Assembly: GCF_003640395.1 (NCBI RefSeq)
Contig: NZ_RBZQ01000010.1
Coordinates: forward strand, 62,001 to 126,000
DNA: 64,000 nucleotides
Direction of reading: 5' to 3'
Source of the DNA: Stutzerimonas urumqiensis
GTDB lineage: Bacteria > Pseudomonadota > Gammaproteobacteria > Pseudomonadales > Pseudomonadaceae
The notes under the pieces: model-generated
What the model was told of the DNA's origin: nothing
What the model saw: the letters and a program-made list of their open reading frames with translations, nothing else
Database searches by the model: none
In this document: piece by piece, positions 1-9,086 of the stretch
Layout: every line of letters begins with the position of its first letter
Numbering within the stretch: the first letter of the stretch is position 1
Made by a program: the position numbers and the translations under genes

Positions 1-1533
1 TGCCTCTTGATAGCCACGTGCGATCAGGAGGCGCCGCAGATCGGATAGTTCCACCGAAGTTTCCGGCCGAGCCTTCGGAGCGAGACGGGCCTGCGGATAA
101 CGAACCGGCAATCGATCGTAGCCATACAGGCGTCCCAATTCCTCGATGAGATCGACCTCGATCGCCAAATCGAAGCGATGACTGGGCGCGATGACCTTCC
201 AAGCCTGAGCTGACGTCAGTCGCTCAACCTCAAGCCCCAACGCAGTCAATGACCGCTCGATTTGCTGTTCGTCGAGTGCAAGGCCCAGCATCTGGGTAAT
301 TCGCTCGGCTCGTAGCGTAATCGGCGCGCGCTGCGGAAGATCATCAGGGCTGCTGACTTCTACAACAGGGCCAGGCTCACCGCCTACAATCTCAAGCAAC
401 AAGATCGTTGCCCTTTCCATTGCCTTGCGCGGAAGATCGAAATCGACGCCCCGCTCGAAACGATGGGACGAATCGGTATGCAGGCCATAGGCGCGCGCTT
501 TTCCGGCAAGTGCCACAGGATCGAAAAAAGCGCTTTCCAAAAATATGTCCCGGGTCGTGCTCGACACTCCGCTGTGCTCTCCGCCCATGACTCCCGCGAT
601 AGCTAGCGGACGCTCGTGATCAGCAATGACCAGGGTGTCGGAACCTAGGCTAACTTCACGTCCGTCCAGCAGGGTCAGCTTTTCACCTTCCTCTGCCATG
701 CGCACGCTGACGCCCCCCTTGATTTCGGCAACGTCGAATGCATGCATCGGCTGTCCCAGCTCGAGCATTACGTAGTTGGTGATATCGACTACCGCATCGA
801 TGCTACGGATGTCCGAGCGCCGCAGCCGCTCGATCAGCCATTGCGGTGCAGGCCGAGACAAATTGACGTTGCGAATGACCCGACCGAGATAACGTGGACA
901 AACCTTCGGGGCGGCCACTTCGATAGGTAACGCGTCTTGGCACGAAGGCTGAACCGGTTCGATGAGCTCGGCGGAAACCGGTACCCCGTAGACAGCACCC
1001 ACCTCGCGAGCGAGCCCAGCTATGGAAAGGCAGTCCCCACGATTAGGCGTCAGACCGATCTCGATAACAGCATCGTCAAGATCGAGAAACGACCGGAGGT
1101 CCATGCCCACTGGCGCACTGGGCGTCAGCTCCATCAGCCCGCCGTCGTCGTCTCCGATGCGCAACTCGGCTTCCGAGCACAGCATGCCGTTGGATTCGAC
1201 ACCCCGAAGCTTTGCCTTCTTGATCGTGAAATCATCGGGCAATTGCGCGCCGATCTTTGCGAAAGGAATTTTTAAACCCGGCCGGACATTAGGCGCGCCG
1301 CAGACCACCTGATGCGTATCCTGACCATCGCTGACCCTGCAAACCCGAAGCTTGTCCGCTGCCGGATGTTGCTCGGTTTCGATGACTTCGCCAACGACCA
1401 CGCCGGAGAAAGCGCCAGCTACGGGAGATACCGAATCAACCTCGAGGCCAACCATAGAAAGGCGGGCAACGAGCTCCTCGCGTCCCACCGGCGGTTTAAC
1501 CCAAGCGCGCAGCCACTGTTCACTGAATTTCAT
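1..1533 (-). CDS. pheT: Phenylalanyl-tRNA synthetase beta subunit (N-terminal 511 codons)
   Basis: Beta subunit of the alpha2beta2 enzyme that charges tRNA-Phe in the cytoplasm. The frame opens with ATG at 1533 (MKFSEQWLRAWV), the usual PheT start, preceded by a CAGGAG ribosome site. It stays open to base 1, so the C-terminal third, including the anticodon-binding end, lies outside the window. The visible part carries the N-terminal tRNA-binding (EMAP-like) region and the B3/B4 editing region. It follows pheS by about 30 bp on the same strand, so the two are co-transcribed at the end of the thrS-infC-rpmI-rplT operon. The identification is firm; the full family length is roughly 790 residues. 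Confidence 0.96.
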   Translation of the reverse strand, partial: MKFSEQWLRAWVKPPVGREELVARLSMVGLEVDSVSPVAGAFSGVVVGEVIETEQHPAADKLRVCRVSDGQDTHQVVCGAPNVRPGLKIPFAKIGAQLPDDFTIKKAKLRGVESNGMLCSEAELRIGDDDGGLMELTPSAPVGMDLRSFLDLDDAVIEIGLTPNRGDCLSIAGLAREVGAVYGVPVSAELIEPVQPSCQDALPIEVAAPKVCPRYLGRVIRNVNLSRPAPQWLIERLRRSDIRSIDAVVDITNYVMLELGQPMHAFDVAEIKGGVSVRMAEEGEKLTLLDGREVSLGSDTLVIADHERPLAIAGVMGGEHSGVSSTTRDIFLESAFFDPVALAGKARAYGLHTDSSHRFERGVDFDLPRKAMERATILLLEIVGGEPGPVVEVSSPDDLPQRAPITLRAERITQMLGLALDEQQIERSLTALGLEVERLTSAQAWKVIAPSHRFDLAIEVDLIEELGRLYGYDRLPVRYPQARLAPKARPETSVELSDLRRLLIARGYQEA

Positions 1534-1564
1534 TTGTGCTCCTGAAAACTCTATGTGGCCGGTA

Positions 1565-2647
<1,083 letters not shown>

Positions 2648-2710
2648 TCAAAAACCCATTTCCAATACGAAATAGGGGAAGAGCACAGGCTCTTCCCCTA
2701 TCGAAAACAT
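2648..2710 (-). promoter_or_regulatory. Possible pheST leader peptide (20 codons, four Phe)
   Basis: Between rplT and pheS the minus strand holds an ATG-initiated frame of 20 codons ending in TGA at 2648-2650. Phe codons are at positions 2, 11, 14 and 20. In enterobacteria pheST is preceded by the Phe-rich leader peptide PheM and an attenuator. Here the frame runs through the hairpin at 2672-2701. No convincing ribosome-binding site precedes the ATG, and a stall at Phe2 would not obviously give the right regulatory sense, so this is only a candidate. Confidence 0.25.
2672..2701 (-). terminator. Strong hairpin between rplT and pheS (terminator or attenuator)
   Basis: A perfect 13-bp stem (2672-2684 with 2689-2701) closes a 4-nt loop. 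In the minus-strand sense it is followed by a weak U-containing stretch (TATTTCG). It sits after the rplT stop and before pheS, where pheST attenuation occurs in enterobacteria. It could end part of the rplT transcripts or attenuate pheST. Confidence 0.6.
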
Positions 2711-2747
2711 CACACCGAATCAGACGATTCGTGATTGTCGCAAGGAC

Positions 2748-3104
2748 TCAAGCCAAGGATGCTTTTGCTTTCTCGACAATCGCAGCAAACGCCGACTTCT
2801 CGTTTACTGCCAGGTCAGCCAGCACCTTGCGATCGATCTCGATTGCCGATTTCTTCAAGCCAGCAATCAGACGGCTGTAGGACAGGCCGTTCTGACGAGC
2901 ACCAGCATTGATACGAGCAATCCACAGTGCGCGGAACTGACGCTTGCGCTGACGACGGTCACGGTAGGCATATTGGCCTGCCTTGATAACCGCCTGCTTG
3001 GCGACGCGGAATACGCGCGAGCGCGCACCGTAGTAGCCTTTTGCAAGCTTCAGGATTTTCTTGTGACGAGCACGGGCGATTACGCCACGCTTAACACGAG
3101 CCAT
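2748..3104 (-). CDS. rplT: 50S ribosomal protein L20
   Basis: Large-subunit ribosomal protein that binds 23S rRNA early in 50S assembly. In other bacteria L20 also represses translation of its own operon. The protein has 118 residues, the standard length, and begins [16 protein letters not shown] with a very basic N-terminal tail. The start is preceded by a GAGAGGAC ribosome site. It lies 21 bp downstream of rpmI in the infC-rpmI-rplT unit. Identification is certain from sequence. Confidence 0.99.
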   Translation of the reverse strand: MARVKRGVIARARHKKILKLAKGYYGARSRVFRVAKQAVIKAGQYAYRDRRQRKRQFRALWIARINAGARQNGLSYSRLIAGLKKSAIEIDRKVLADLAVNEKSAFAAIVEKAKASLA

Positions 3105-3125
3105 TTTTCAGTCCTCTCTAAGGTA

Positions 3126-3320
3126 TCAACGCAGGCGCAGGGAACGCTCGGCACGAGCAACGTCAGACGGATGCAGCATTGAGGTGCCGCGTAGCTGACG
3201 CTTACGCTTGGTCGACATCTTGGTCAGGATGTGGCTCTTGAAGGCATGCTTGTGCTTGAGGCCACCAGCAGTCTTCTTGAAGCGCTTCGCAGCGCCACTT
3301 TTGGTCTTCATCTTTGGCAT
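3126..3320 (-). CDS. rpmI: 50S ribosomal protein L35
   Basis: Small 64-residue large-subunit protein, extremely rich in Lys and Arg, with the conserved [15 protein letters not shown] start. It lies between infC and rplT, the universal bacterial order, with a GGAG site ahead of the ATG. Translation in this cluster is probably coupled, as gaps are short (about 60 bp from infC and 21 bp to rplT). Confidence 0.99.
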   Translation of the reverse strand: MPKMKTKSGAAKRFKKTAGGLKHKHAFKSHILTKMSTKRKRQLRGTSMLHPSDVARAERSLRLR

Positions 3321-3379
3321 GTTCGGTACTCCAGTAGAGTGATTACAAATAACCGCAAGGCCTGCCAGTGCCCTGTAGG

Positions 3380-3928
3380 TTACTTTTTCTTCTTGGGAGC
3401 GATGACCATGATCAGCTGGCGTCCTTCCATCTTGGGATGCTGTTCAACGGAACCATATTCAGCGAGATCGTTCTCGACCCGCTTCAACAGCTCCATTCCC
3501 AACTCCTGATGTGCCATCTCACGACCGCGGAACCGCAAGGATACCTTGGCCCTGTCCCCATCGCTAAGGAAACGTACCAGGTTACGAAGCTTGACCTGAT
3601 AATCCCCCTCTTCCGTCCCTGGGCGAAACTTGATTTCTTTGACTTGAACCTGCTTCTGGTTCTTCTTAGCCGCAGCCACCTGCTTCTTCTTTTCGAAGAG
3701 ATGCTTGCCATAGTCCATGATTCGACATACGGGAGGCACGGCATCGGCGGAAATTTCCACCAGATCCAGCTTGGCTTCTTCTGCTACACGAAGCGCTTCA
3801 TCAATCGAGACGATGCCGATTTGCTCGCCATCCGCACCAATTAAACGAACCTCGCGTGCCGAGATGTTCTCGTTGATCGGGGCTCTGGGTTGAGCTCGTT
3901 TATCTTGTCTCATTTCACGCTTAATAAT
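3380..3928 (-). CDS. infC: Translation initiation factor IF-3 (AUU start)
   Basis: IF-3 binds the 30S subunit, prevents premature 50S joining and proofreads the start codon. A frame from the first ATG (3913) gives 177 residues ([10 protein letters not shown]), but that ATG has no ribosome site. Upstream in frame, at 3926-3928, is ATT, 5 nt after a GGAG that overlaps the end of thrS; this gives 182 residues. An AUU start is the known hallmark of infC and lets IF-3 limit its own synthesis. The adjacent in-frame ATC at 3929-3931 is a less likely alternative. The N-domain, lysine-rich linker and C-domain ending in PKKKK are all intact. Confidence 0.95.
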   Translation of the reverse strand: MIKREMRQDKRAQPRAPINENISAREVRLIGADGEQIGIVSIDEALRVAEEAKLDLVEISADAVPPVCRIMDYGKHLFEKKKQVAAAKKNQKQVQVKEIKFRPGTEEGDYQVKLRNLVRFLSDGDRAKVSLRFRGREMAHQELGMELLKRVENDLAEYGSVEQHPKMEGRQLIMVIAPKKKK

Positions 3929-3937
3929 GATTACTCC
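3926..3937 (-). promoter_or_regulatory. Ribosome site and AUU start of infC
   Basis: In the minus sense GGAG (3934-3937) is followed by five bases and then ATT (3926-3928), which opens the infC frame. The GGAG lies in the last codons of thrS, whose TAA stop occupies 3931-3933, so thrS and infC are tightly linked. Use of AUU makes initiation sensitive to IF-3 discrimination, the established autoregulatory mechanism of infC. Confidence 0.8.
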
Positions 3938-5853
3938 AACTCTTGGCGACCACGCCGGGCAACCGCCTGCATCAGCAAATCCTGAAAGCGATCAAGCGGC
4001 ATGCTGCCGAGATCGACGCCCTCACGGGTGCGCACTGCGACGGAACGTGTCTCAACCTCCCTGTCTCCGATAACCAAGAGATAGGGAATCTTGAGCAAGG
4101 TATGCTCGCGGATTTTAAAACCGATCTTTTCGTTTCTCAAGTCAGCCTTGGCACGAAATCCGCTTTGATTGAGCGTTTTCTCCACCTCACCAGCAAACCC
4201 GGCCTGTTTATCGGTGATGTTCAGAATCGCCGCCTGCACAGGCGCCAGCCACGCCGGAAACGCGCCTTCGTAATGCTCGATCAGGATACCGATGAACCGT
4301 TCGAACGATCCGAGAATGGCTCGGTGCAGCATGACCGGATGCTTGCGGCCGTTATCCTCGCCGACATACTCAGCGCCAAGACGCACCGGCAAGTTGAAAT
4401 CCAGCTGCAACGTACCACATTGCCAGACACGACCGAGGCAATCCTTCAGGGAGAATTCAATCTTGGGACCGTAGAACGCACCTTCACCCGGCTGCAGATC
4501 ATACGGAAGCCCTGCGCTTTCGAGCGCTGCAGCAAGCGCCGCCTCGGCCCGATCCCACAACTCATCCGACCCAACACGCTTGGCCGGGCGAGTCGAAAGC
4601 TTGAGCTGAATGTCGTGGAAACCAAAATCCGCATAGACCGCTTGCGTGAGCTTGATAAACGACGCGGACTCGGCCTGCATCTGCTCTTCAGTACAGAAAA
4701 TGTGCGCATCGTCCTGAGTGAATGCGCGCACCCGCATGATCCCATGCAGCGCGCCTGACGGCTCGTTCCGATGACAGGCACCAAACTCGGCGAGCCGCAA
4801 CGGCAGCTCGCGATAGCTCTTCAGCCCCTGGTTGAACACCTGCACATGGCAGGGGCAATTCATGGGTTTGATTGCATAATCGCGGCTTTCGGATTCGGTC
4901 GTGAACATGTTCTCGGCATAGTTCGCCCAGTGCCCGGACTTCTCCCAAAGGGAGCGATCAACAACCTGCGGTGTACGTATTTCCAGATAACCGTGGTCTC
5001 GCTGGATGCCGCGCATGTACTGCTCAAGCACCTGATAAATCGTCCACCCGTTCGGGTGCCAGAACACCATTCCTGGCGCTTCTTCCTGCGTATGGAAAAG
5101 ATCCAGGCGCTTCCCGAGCTTGCGATGGTCCCGCTTTTCGGCTTCTTCGATACGTTGAACGTAAGCCGCCAGCTGCTTTTTATCAGCCCACGCCGTGCCG
5201 TAAATGCGCTGGAGCTGCTCGTTCTTGGAGTCGCCGCGCCAGTAGGCGCCCGAGAGCTTGGTTAGCTTGAACGCCTTGAGGAAACGCGTGTTGGGGACGT
5301 GCGGCCCACGACACATGTCGACGTATTCTTCGTGGTAGTACAGCCCCATCGCCTGCTCGTCAGGCATGTCGTCGATCAGGCGCAGCTTGTAGTCCTCACC
5401 CCTCGAGGCGAACACGTCCACCACCTCGGCACGAGGCGTCATTCGCTTGATGACGTCGTAATCCTTGTCGATCAGTTCGCGCATCCGCTGTTCGATCGCC
5501 GCCATGTCATCCGGCGTGAAGGGGCGCTCGAAGGCGATATCGTAATAGAAGCCCTCATCGATCACCGGACCGATGACCATCTTAGCCGACGGAAACAACT
5601 GCTTGACCGCATGCCCGACCAGATGCGCACAGGAGTGCCGGATGATCTCCAGACCCTCTTCGTCCTTCGGGGTGATGATTTGCAGCGTGGCGTCCTGTTC
5701 GATCAGGTCGCAAGCGTCGACCAGCTTACCGTTGACCTTACCGGCCAAGGTGGCCTTGGCGAGGCCGGCACCGATCGATTGGGCGACCTCCAGAACGGAA
5801 ACCGACTTATCGAACGCGCGCTGACTGCCGTCAGGAAGAGTAATGGTGGGCAT
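3931..5853 (-). CDS. thrS: Threonyl-tRNA synthetase
   Basis: Charges tRNA-Thr and edits mischarged Ser-tRNA-Thr. The 640-residue protein has the full ThrS architecture: an N-terminal TGS domain (about 1-61), an editing domain with the RHSCAH signature (His73 and His77), the class II catalytic core with zinc ligands, and the C-terminal anticodon-binding domain. The ATG at 5853 follows an AGGAGG site. It is the first gene of the minus-strand operon thrS-infC-rpmI-rplT-pheS-pheT. I did not recognise a tRNA-like operator in the roughly 230-bp leader. Confidence 0.98.
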   Translation of the reverse strand: MPTITLPDGSQRAFDKSVSVLEVAQSIGAGLAKATLAGKVNGKLVDACDLIEQDATLQIITPKDEEGLEIIRHSCAHLVGHAVKQLFPSAKMVIGPVIDEGFYYDIAFERPFTPDDMAAIEQRMRELIDKDYDVIKRMTPRAEVVDVFASRGEDYKLRLIDDMPDEQAMGLYYHEEYVDMCRGPHVPNTRFLKAFKLTKLSGAYWRGDSKNEQLQRIYGTAWADKKQLAAYVQRIEEAEKRDHRKLGKRLDLFHTQEEAPGMVFWHPNGWTIYQVLEQYMRGIQRDHGYLEIRTPQVVDRSLWEKSGHWANYAENMFTTESESRDYAIKPMNCPCHVQVFNQGLKSYRELPLRLAEFGACHRNEPSGALHGIMRVRAFTQDDAHIFCTEEQMQAESASFIKLTQAVYADFGFHDIQLKLSTRPAKRVGSDELWDRAEAALAAALESAGLPYDLQPGEGAFYGPKIEFSLKDCLGRVWQCGTLQLDFNLPVRLGAEYVGEDNGRKHPVMLHRAILGSFERFIGILIEHYEGAFPAWLAPVQAAILNITDKQAGFAGEVEKTLNQSGFRAKADLRNEKIGFKIREHTLLKIPYLLVIGDREVETRSVAVRTREGVDLGSMPLDRFQDLLMQAVARRGRQELE

Positions 5854-6039
5854 GGCTGCCTCCTGTCCTAGTGGTGACCCCTACCAAAGGCCACATGGGT
5901 TGGGATGAGCCAGTTAGCGACCCGTAAGGAAGTAAGCCCGCCTCACAATGGCTGGCACCAAGAACTACCTCAACGGCTCGCAATCACTGGAAACCTAGCT
6001 CTCGAAGCGACCATGCCTGGGTTTTCGCCAGCCATGAAA

Positions 6040-6069
6040 CAACAAAGGGCGATCCAAGATCGCCCTTTG
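6040..6069 (-). terminator. Intrinsic terminator of the tRNA-Val transcript
   Basis: A perfect 12-bp stem (6043-6054 with 6058-6069) has a 3-nt loop. In the minus sense it is followed by TTGTTTC. It lies about 20 bp past the 3' end of the tRNA and should end its transcript before the thrS leader. Confidence 0.8.
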
Positions 6070-6089
6070 CAGTCCGCCCAAGCGGTATT

Positions 6090-6166
6090 TGGTAGGCACA
6101 ATTGGATTCGAACCAACGACCCCCACCATGTCAAGGTGGTGCTCTAACCAACTGAGCTATGTGCCT
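6090..6166 (-). tRNA. tRNA-Val (anticodon GAC)
   Basis: The minus strand folds into a complete cloverleaf of 77 nt with the 3' CCA encoded. The acceptor stem AGGCACA pairs with TGTGCCT. The D-arm contains AGCTCAGTTGGTTAGAGC, the T-loop TTCGAAT, and the anticodon loop CTTGACATG gives anticodon GAC, which reads GUC and GUU valine codons. A promoter lies just upstream and a terminator just downstream, so it is a single-gene unit. Confidence 0.97.
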
Positions 6167-6172
6167 TCGATG

Positions 6173-6207
6173 GACGCGCATTCTACAGCGCTAAACAGGC
6201 GCGTCAA
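6173..6207 (-). promoter_or_regulatory. Sigma-70 promoter of tRNA-Val
   Basis: In the minus sense TTGACG (6202-6207) is separated by 16 nt from TAGAAT (6180-6185), a near-consensus -35/-10 pair. The predicted start falls a few bases before the mature tRNA 5' end at 6166. Confidence 0.75.
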
Positions 6208-6326
6208 GATTTTATTTCTGCTAACTAGCTGAAATTGCTGCGGCTTTGGCTCAGCTGGGAATTTCACCGAGACTGGTTACCGGGTAGGATGCCATGTCGT
6301 TCTATATAACGAACAAGGCATTCAAC

Positions 6327-7610
6327 ATGAAGAACACCTCCTACCCAGCCTCCTATTACGCGGCTACCGCCATCCCGGCATCTCCCCGGCCAAGCCTGCA
6401 GGAAGCGATCGAAGCGGATGTCTGTATCGTCGGGGCCGGTTACACCGGGCTTTCAACCGCACTCTTCCTGGCCGAGAAAGGCTTCAAGGTCGCTGTCCTC
6501 GAAGCCGTGAAAGTAGGCTTCGGGGCATCCGGCCGAAATGGTGGTCAGATCGTGAACAGTTACAGCCGTGACCTGGACGTCGTTGAAAAAACGGTTCCCA
6601 CCAATGAGGCGGCGCTGATCGGTAACATGGCGTTCGAAGGCGGGCGGATCATTCGCGATTTTGTCACCCGTTACGCCATAGCTTGCGATCTGAAGAGCGG
6701 CGGCGTGTTCGCTGCTTTTACGCCGAAACAAATGCGCCACCTGGAGAGCCAGCAGACGCTATGGCGGCGCTATGGCCACGATGCGCTCGAACTGCTGGAC
6801 CGTAACGCCATCAGGCGTGCGGTCGCCTGCGACCGCTATATCGGCGGCATGCTCGATCACAGCGGCGGGCACATTCATCCGCTCAACCTGGCGTTAGGTG
6901 AGGCGCAAGCCATCGAGTCTTTGGGTGGCTCCATTTACGAGTACAGCCCGGCTACCGCCATCGAACGGGAAACTAGGCCCATCGTCCGCACTCCACAAGG
7001 AAGCGTGACCGCCGACTACGTCGTGATAGCGGGCAACGCGTACCTTGGCAATCTGGTACCCGAACTTGCAGCCAAGTCGATGCCGTGCGGTACGCAGGTC
7101 ATCGCGACCGAACCGCTCACCACGGACGTCGCCTCGCACCTGTTGCCGCAGGATTATTGCGTCGAAGATTGCAATTACCTGCTGGACTACTTTCGCCTGT
7201 CGGCCGACAAGCGCCTCATCTATGGCGGGGGAGTCGTCTATGGGGCCCGGGACCCAAGCGATATCGCCGCGATCATTCGCCCAAAGATGCTCAAGACCTT
7301 TCCGCAGCTCGCCTCTGTGCGTATCGACTACGCCTGGACTGGCAACTTCCTCCTGACGCTCTCGCGCTTACCGCAAATGGGGCGGATCGGAAGCAACATC
7401 TACTATTCGCAAGGCTGTAGCGGCCACGGTGTGACCTTCACGCACGTCGCCGGAAAAGCCCTCGCCGAAGCACTGAGTGGACAGGCCGAACGTTTTGACG
7501 CCTTCGCCAGCTTGCCGCACTACCCATTCCCAGGCGGACGTTCCCTGCGAGGCCCCCTCAGCGCCCTGGGAGCCGCCTATTACAGCCTCAGGGATCGGTT
7601 GGGGTTCTGA
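6327..7610 (+). CDS. FAD-dependent gamma-glutamylpolyamine oxidoreductase (PauB/PuuB-like)
   Basis: Predicted flavoenzyme of the DAO family that oxidises gamma-glutamyl-putrescine or related gamma-glutamylated polyamines and amines. Near the N-terminus is the Rossmann FAD motif (VGAGYTG), then GASGRNGGQ typical of the PuuB/OrdL group, and the C-terminal FAD loop SGHGVTFTH. About 427 residues from the start at 6327 (MKNTSYPASYYA), which matches the PauB N-terminus; an in-frame ATG at 6294 with a TAGGA site is an alternative. It is alone on its strand, without the glutamate-polyamine ligase partner nearby, and its 3' end overlaps the convergent peptidase gene by 23 bp. The exact substrate is inferred. 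Confidence 0.85.
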   Translation: MKNTSYPASYYAATAIPASPRPSLQEAIEADVCIVGAGYTGLSTALFLAEKGFKVAVLEAVKVGFGASGRNGGQIVNSYSRDLDVVEKTVPTNEAALIGNMAFEGGRIIRDFVTRYAIACDLKSGGVFAAFTPKQMRHLESQQTLWRRYGHDALELLDRNAIRRAVACDRYIGGMLDHSGGHIHPLNLALGEAQAIESLGGSIYEYSPATAIERETRPIVRTPQGSVTADYVVIAGNAYLGNLVPELAAKSMPCGTQVIATEPLTTDVASHLLPQDYCVEDCNYLLDYFRLSADKRLIYGGGVVYGARDPSDIAAIIRPKMLKTFPQLASVRIDYAWTGNFLLTLSRLPQMGRIGSNIYYSQGCSGHGVTFTHVAGKALAEALSGQAERFDAFASLPHYPFPGGRSLRGPLSALGAAYYSLRDRLGF

Positions 7611-8565
7611 CCACGGGGCAGGCAGGAAGCGAAACATCGCAGATTGGCTCCCTGCCCGACTCCGGCACATCGTGCTTCAACGCATCTTGATAGCGGGACT
7701 CCTGCGGCGCCAATGTACGCGCGCAATGCAGGGCTTTTTCCGATGCCGATCGACAGCCAACCTCGGCCAAGACATTCGCCAGATTGAACCAGGCCGGATG
7801 AAAGTCTTGATCGGCCCGCAGACTGGCGATGAAGGATGCCGCAGCCCTGCCGTCATTCCCTACGAGATATTCACTGTTGCCATGCGCGAAAAAAGTCATG
7901 GCTCCGGGCCAACGTTCGGTCGCAACCCGGTAGGCCCTGTTTGCGCTAGAAGTCTGTCCGACCTGCTCAAGATCGCTAGCGGCAAGCAGCCATTTCCTTT
8001 CAATTGCCGTGGCCGGCAGTTGGTCGGGCGGGACAACGACGACGGCCCAGCGCTCACCAGGCTCCCAGGTTGCGAAAAAATGCCGAAAGCCCATCTCCAG
8101 GCGCTCCGTTGTTCCTGAGCGCAGCAGCAGAACCTGCCGATCGAGGTCATAACCGATGACGACCGCGAAGTGCCACTGAGGCCAGATGCCTAGCCCGAGA
8201 TCCTGCAGCACAAGAACCGGATTGCCGCTCGCCAGCTCCTCGAACAGGGCATCGAGAGTGGGCTCGAGAGTATAGACCAGAAGCCCCTCGGCTCGCGCAG
8301 CCGCGACCAGCTCTACCTGAAGGCTGCCCTCTCGCCCCGGCAGATAAACGCTCTGCCGAAGGGCCTCGGGGTCGATAGCTATGCCTCGATGAGTCAGCAG
8401 GGTCGCCAGCGCCGCGGGACCGCACTGATATTCACGTTGGGGAAAAAACGGGGTATCGGCTAGCTCGACCCGCTCTGGCAAATGCGAATTGTGCGGCAGG
8501 ATGGGTGCCCTGCCCGCACAACCCGTCATCAATAGGCAAAAAAGGGTCAGCCAGAGTGCCTTCAA
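7588..8565 (-). CDS. Exported C39-like cysteine peptidase with TPR region (PA2778 family lipoprotein)
   Basis: 325-residue lipoprotein: signal peptide with a lipobox ending at Cys16 (LMTGC), then a papain-like C39 domain with the QCGPAAL active-site Cys (Cys48) and QWHFAVVIGYD His (His132). The usual Asp/Asn after the His (NDP in C39 enzymes) is replaced by RSG, so the third catalytic residue is unclear. The C-terminal part (about 200-290) looks like TPR helices. C39 enzymes remove double-glycine-type leaders, but most are fused to ABC exporters; this one is free and periplasmic. The start is TTG at 8565, overlapping the TGA of the upstream gene (TTGA), so the two are translationally coupled. 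That partner is the obvious candidate substrate. Confidence 0.85.
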   Translation of the reverse strand: MKALWLTLFCLLMTGCAGRAPILPHNSHLPERVELADTPFFPQREYQCGPAALATLLTHRGIAIDPEALRQSVYLPGREGSLQVELVAAARAEGLLVYTLEPTLDALFEELASGNPVLVLQDLGLGIWPQWHFAVVIGYDLDRQVLLLRSGTTERLEMGFRHFFATWEPGERWAVVVVPPDQLPATAIERKWLLAASDLEQVGQTSSANRAYRVATERWPGAMTFFAHGNSEYLVGNDGRAAASFIASLRADQDFHPAWFNLANVLAEVGCRSASEKALHCARTLAPQESRYQDALKHDVPESGREPICDVSLPACPVVRTPTDP

Positions 8566-8963
8566 CGATTAATGCAGTTCACAAAGTTGAAGATATTGGT
8601 CGCACACAACATGTCGGTAATGATGAAAATCACCAGGAACAGAACGATGATCCCCACCACGCCCGCGCCGGCAGGTGCCTGCTCGAGCTGCTGATTGAAT
8701 TGGGCCAGCTCGCTTGGCGTGAGGTTGTTGATTCGCTCGGCAACCTGTTCCCGCTCGACGCCCATGGACAGCAGCTTGGCCGCCACTTCCTCGTCATCCA
8801 GCAACGCATGCAATTGCTGCTTGTCCATCGCCTGATAATGCGAAGACAGCACTTCCTGATTGGAAAGCATCGCGGCTTGAACATGCGGAACGTGGGCGAC
8901 CAACAGCAAATGCAGCGCTGCGAGGACAGTGCTGAGCAGACGTGTCCACCTTGAACGGATCAT
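8562..8963 (-). CDS. Small exported membrane protein (PA2779 family), partner of the C39-like peptidase
   Basis: 133 residues of unknown function. An N-terminal signal sequence (about 1-30, ending VQA) is followed by a helical, acidic, Gln-rich segment (31-95), then APAGAG (96-101) and a hydrophobic stretch (102-119) with a short Cys-containing tail (Cys120 and Cys130). The start at 8963 (MIRSRWTRLL) has an AAGGAG site; the frame runs further upstream but without support. It is directly coupled to the peptidase gene. The layout, helical leader then small-residue G-A-G then hydrophobic peptide with two Cys, resembles a peptidase precursor; this is inference. Confidence 0.8.
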   Translation of the reverse strand: MIRSRWTRLLSTVLAALHLLLVAHVPHVQAAMLSNQEVLSSHYQAMDKQQLHALLDDEEVAAKLLSMGVEREQVAERINNLTPSELAQFNQQLEQAPAGAGVVGIIVLFLVIFIITDMLCATNIFNFVNCINR

Positions 8964-9086
8964 TGAAAGGCTCCTTCTCTTAATCGATCTACTGTCTTGT
9001 CGCGTCGTGCATGCCAACCAGGGGCTAACCACGTCCGACATTCGATAGACGGGAAGTCCCATAGTTAGTTCATTGCCAGCCCAGCG

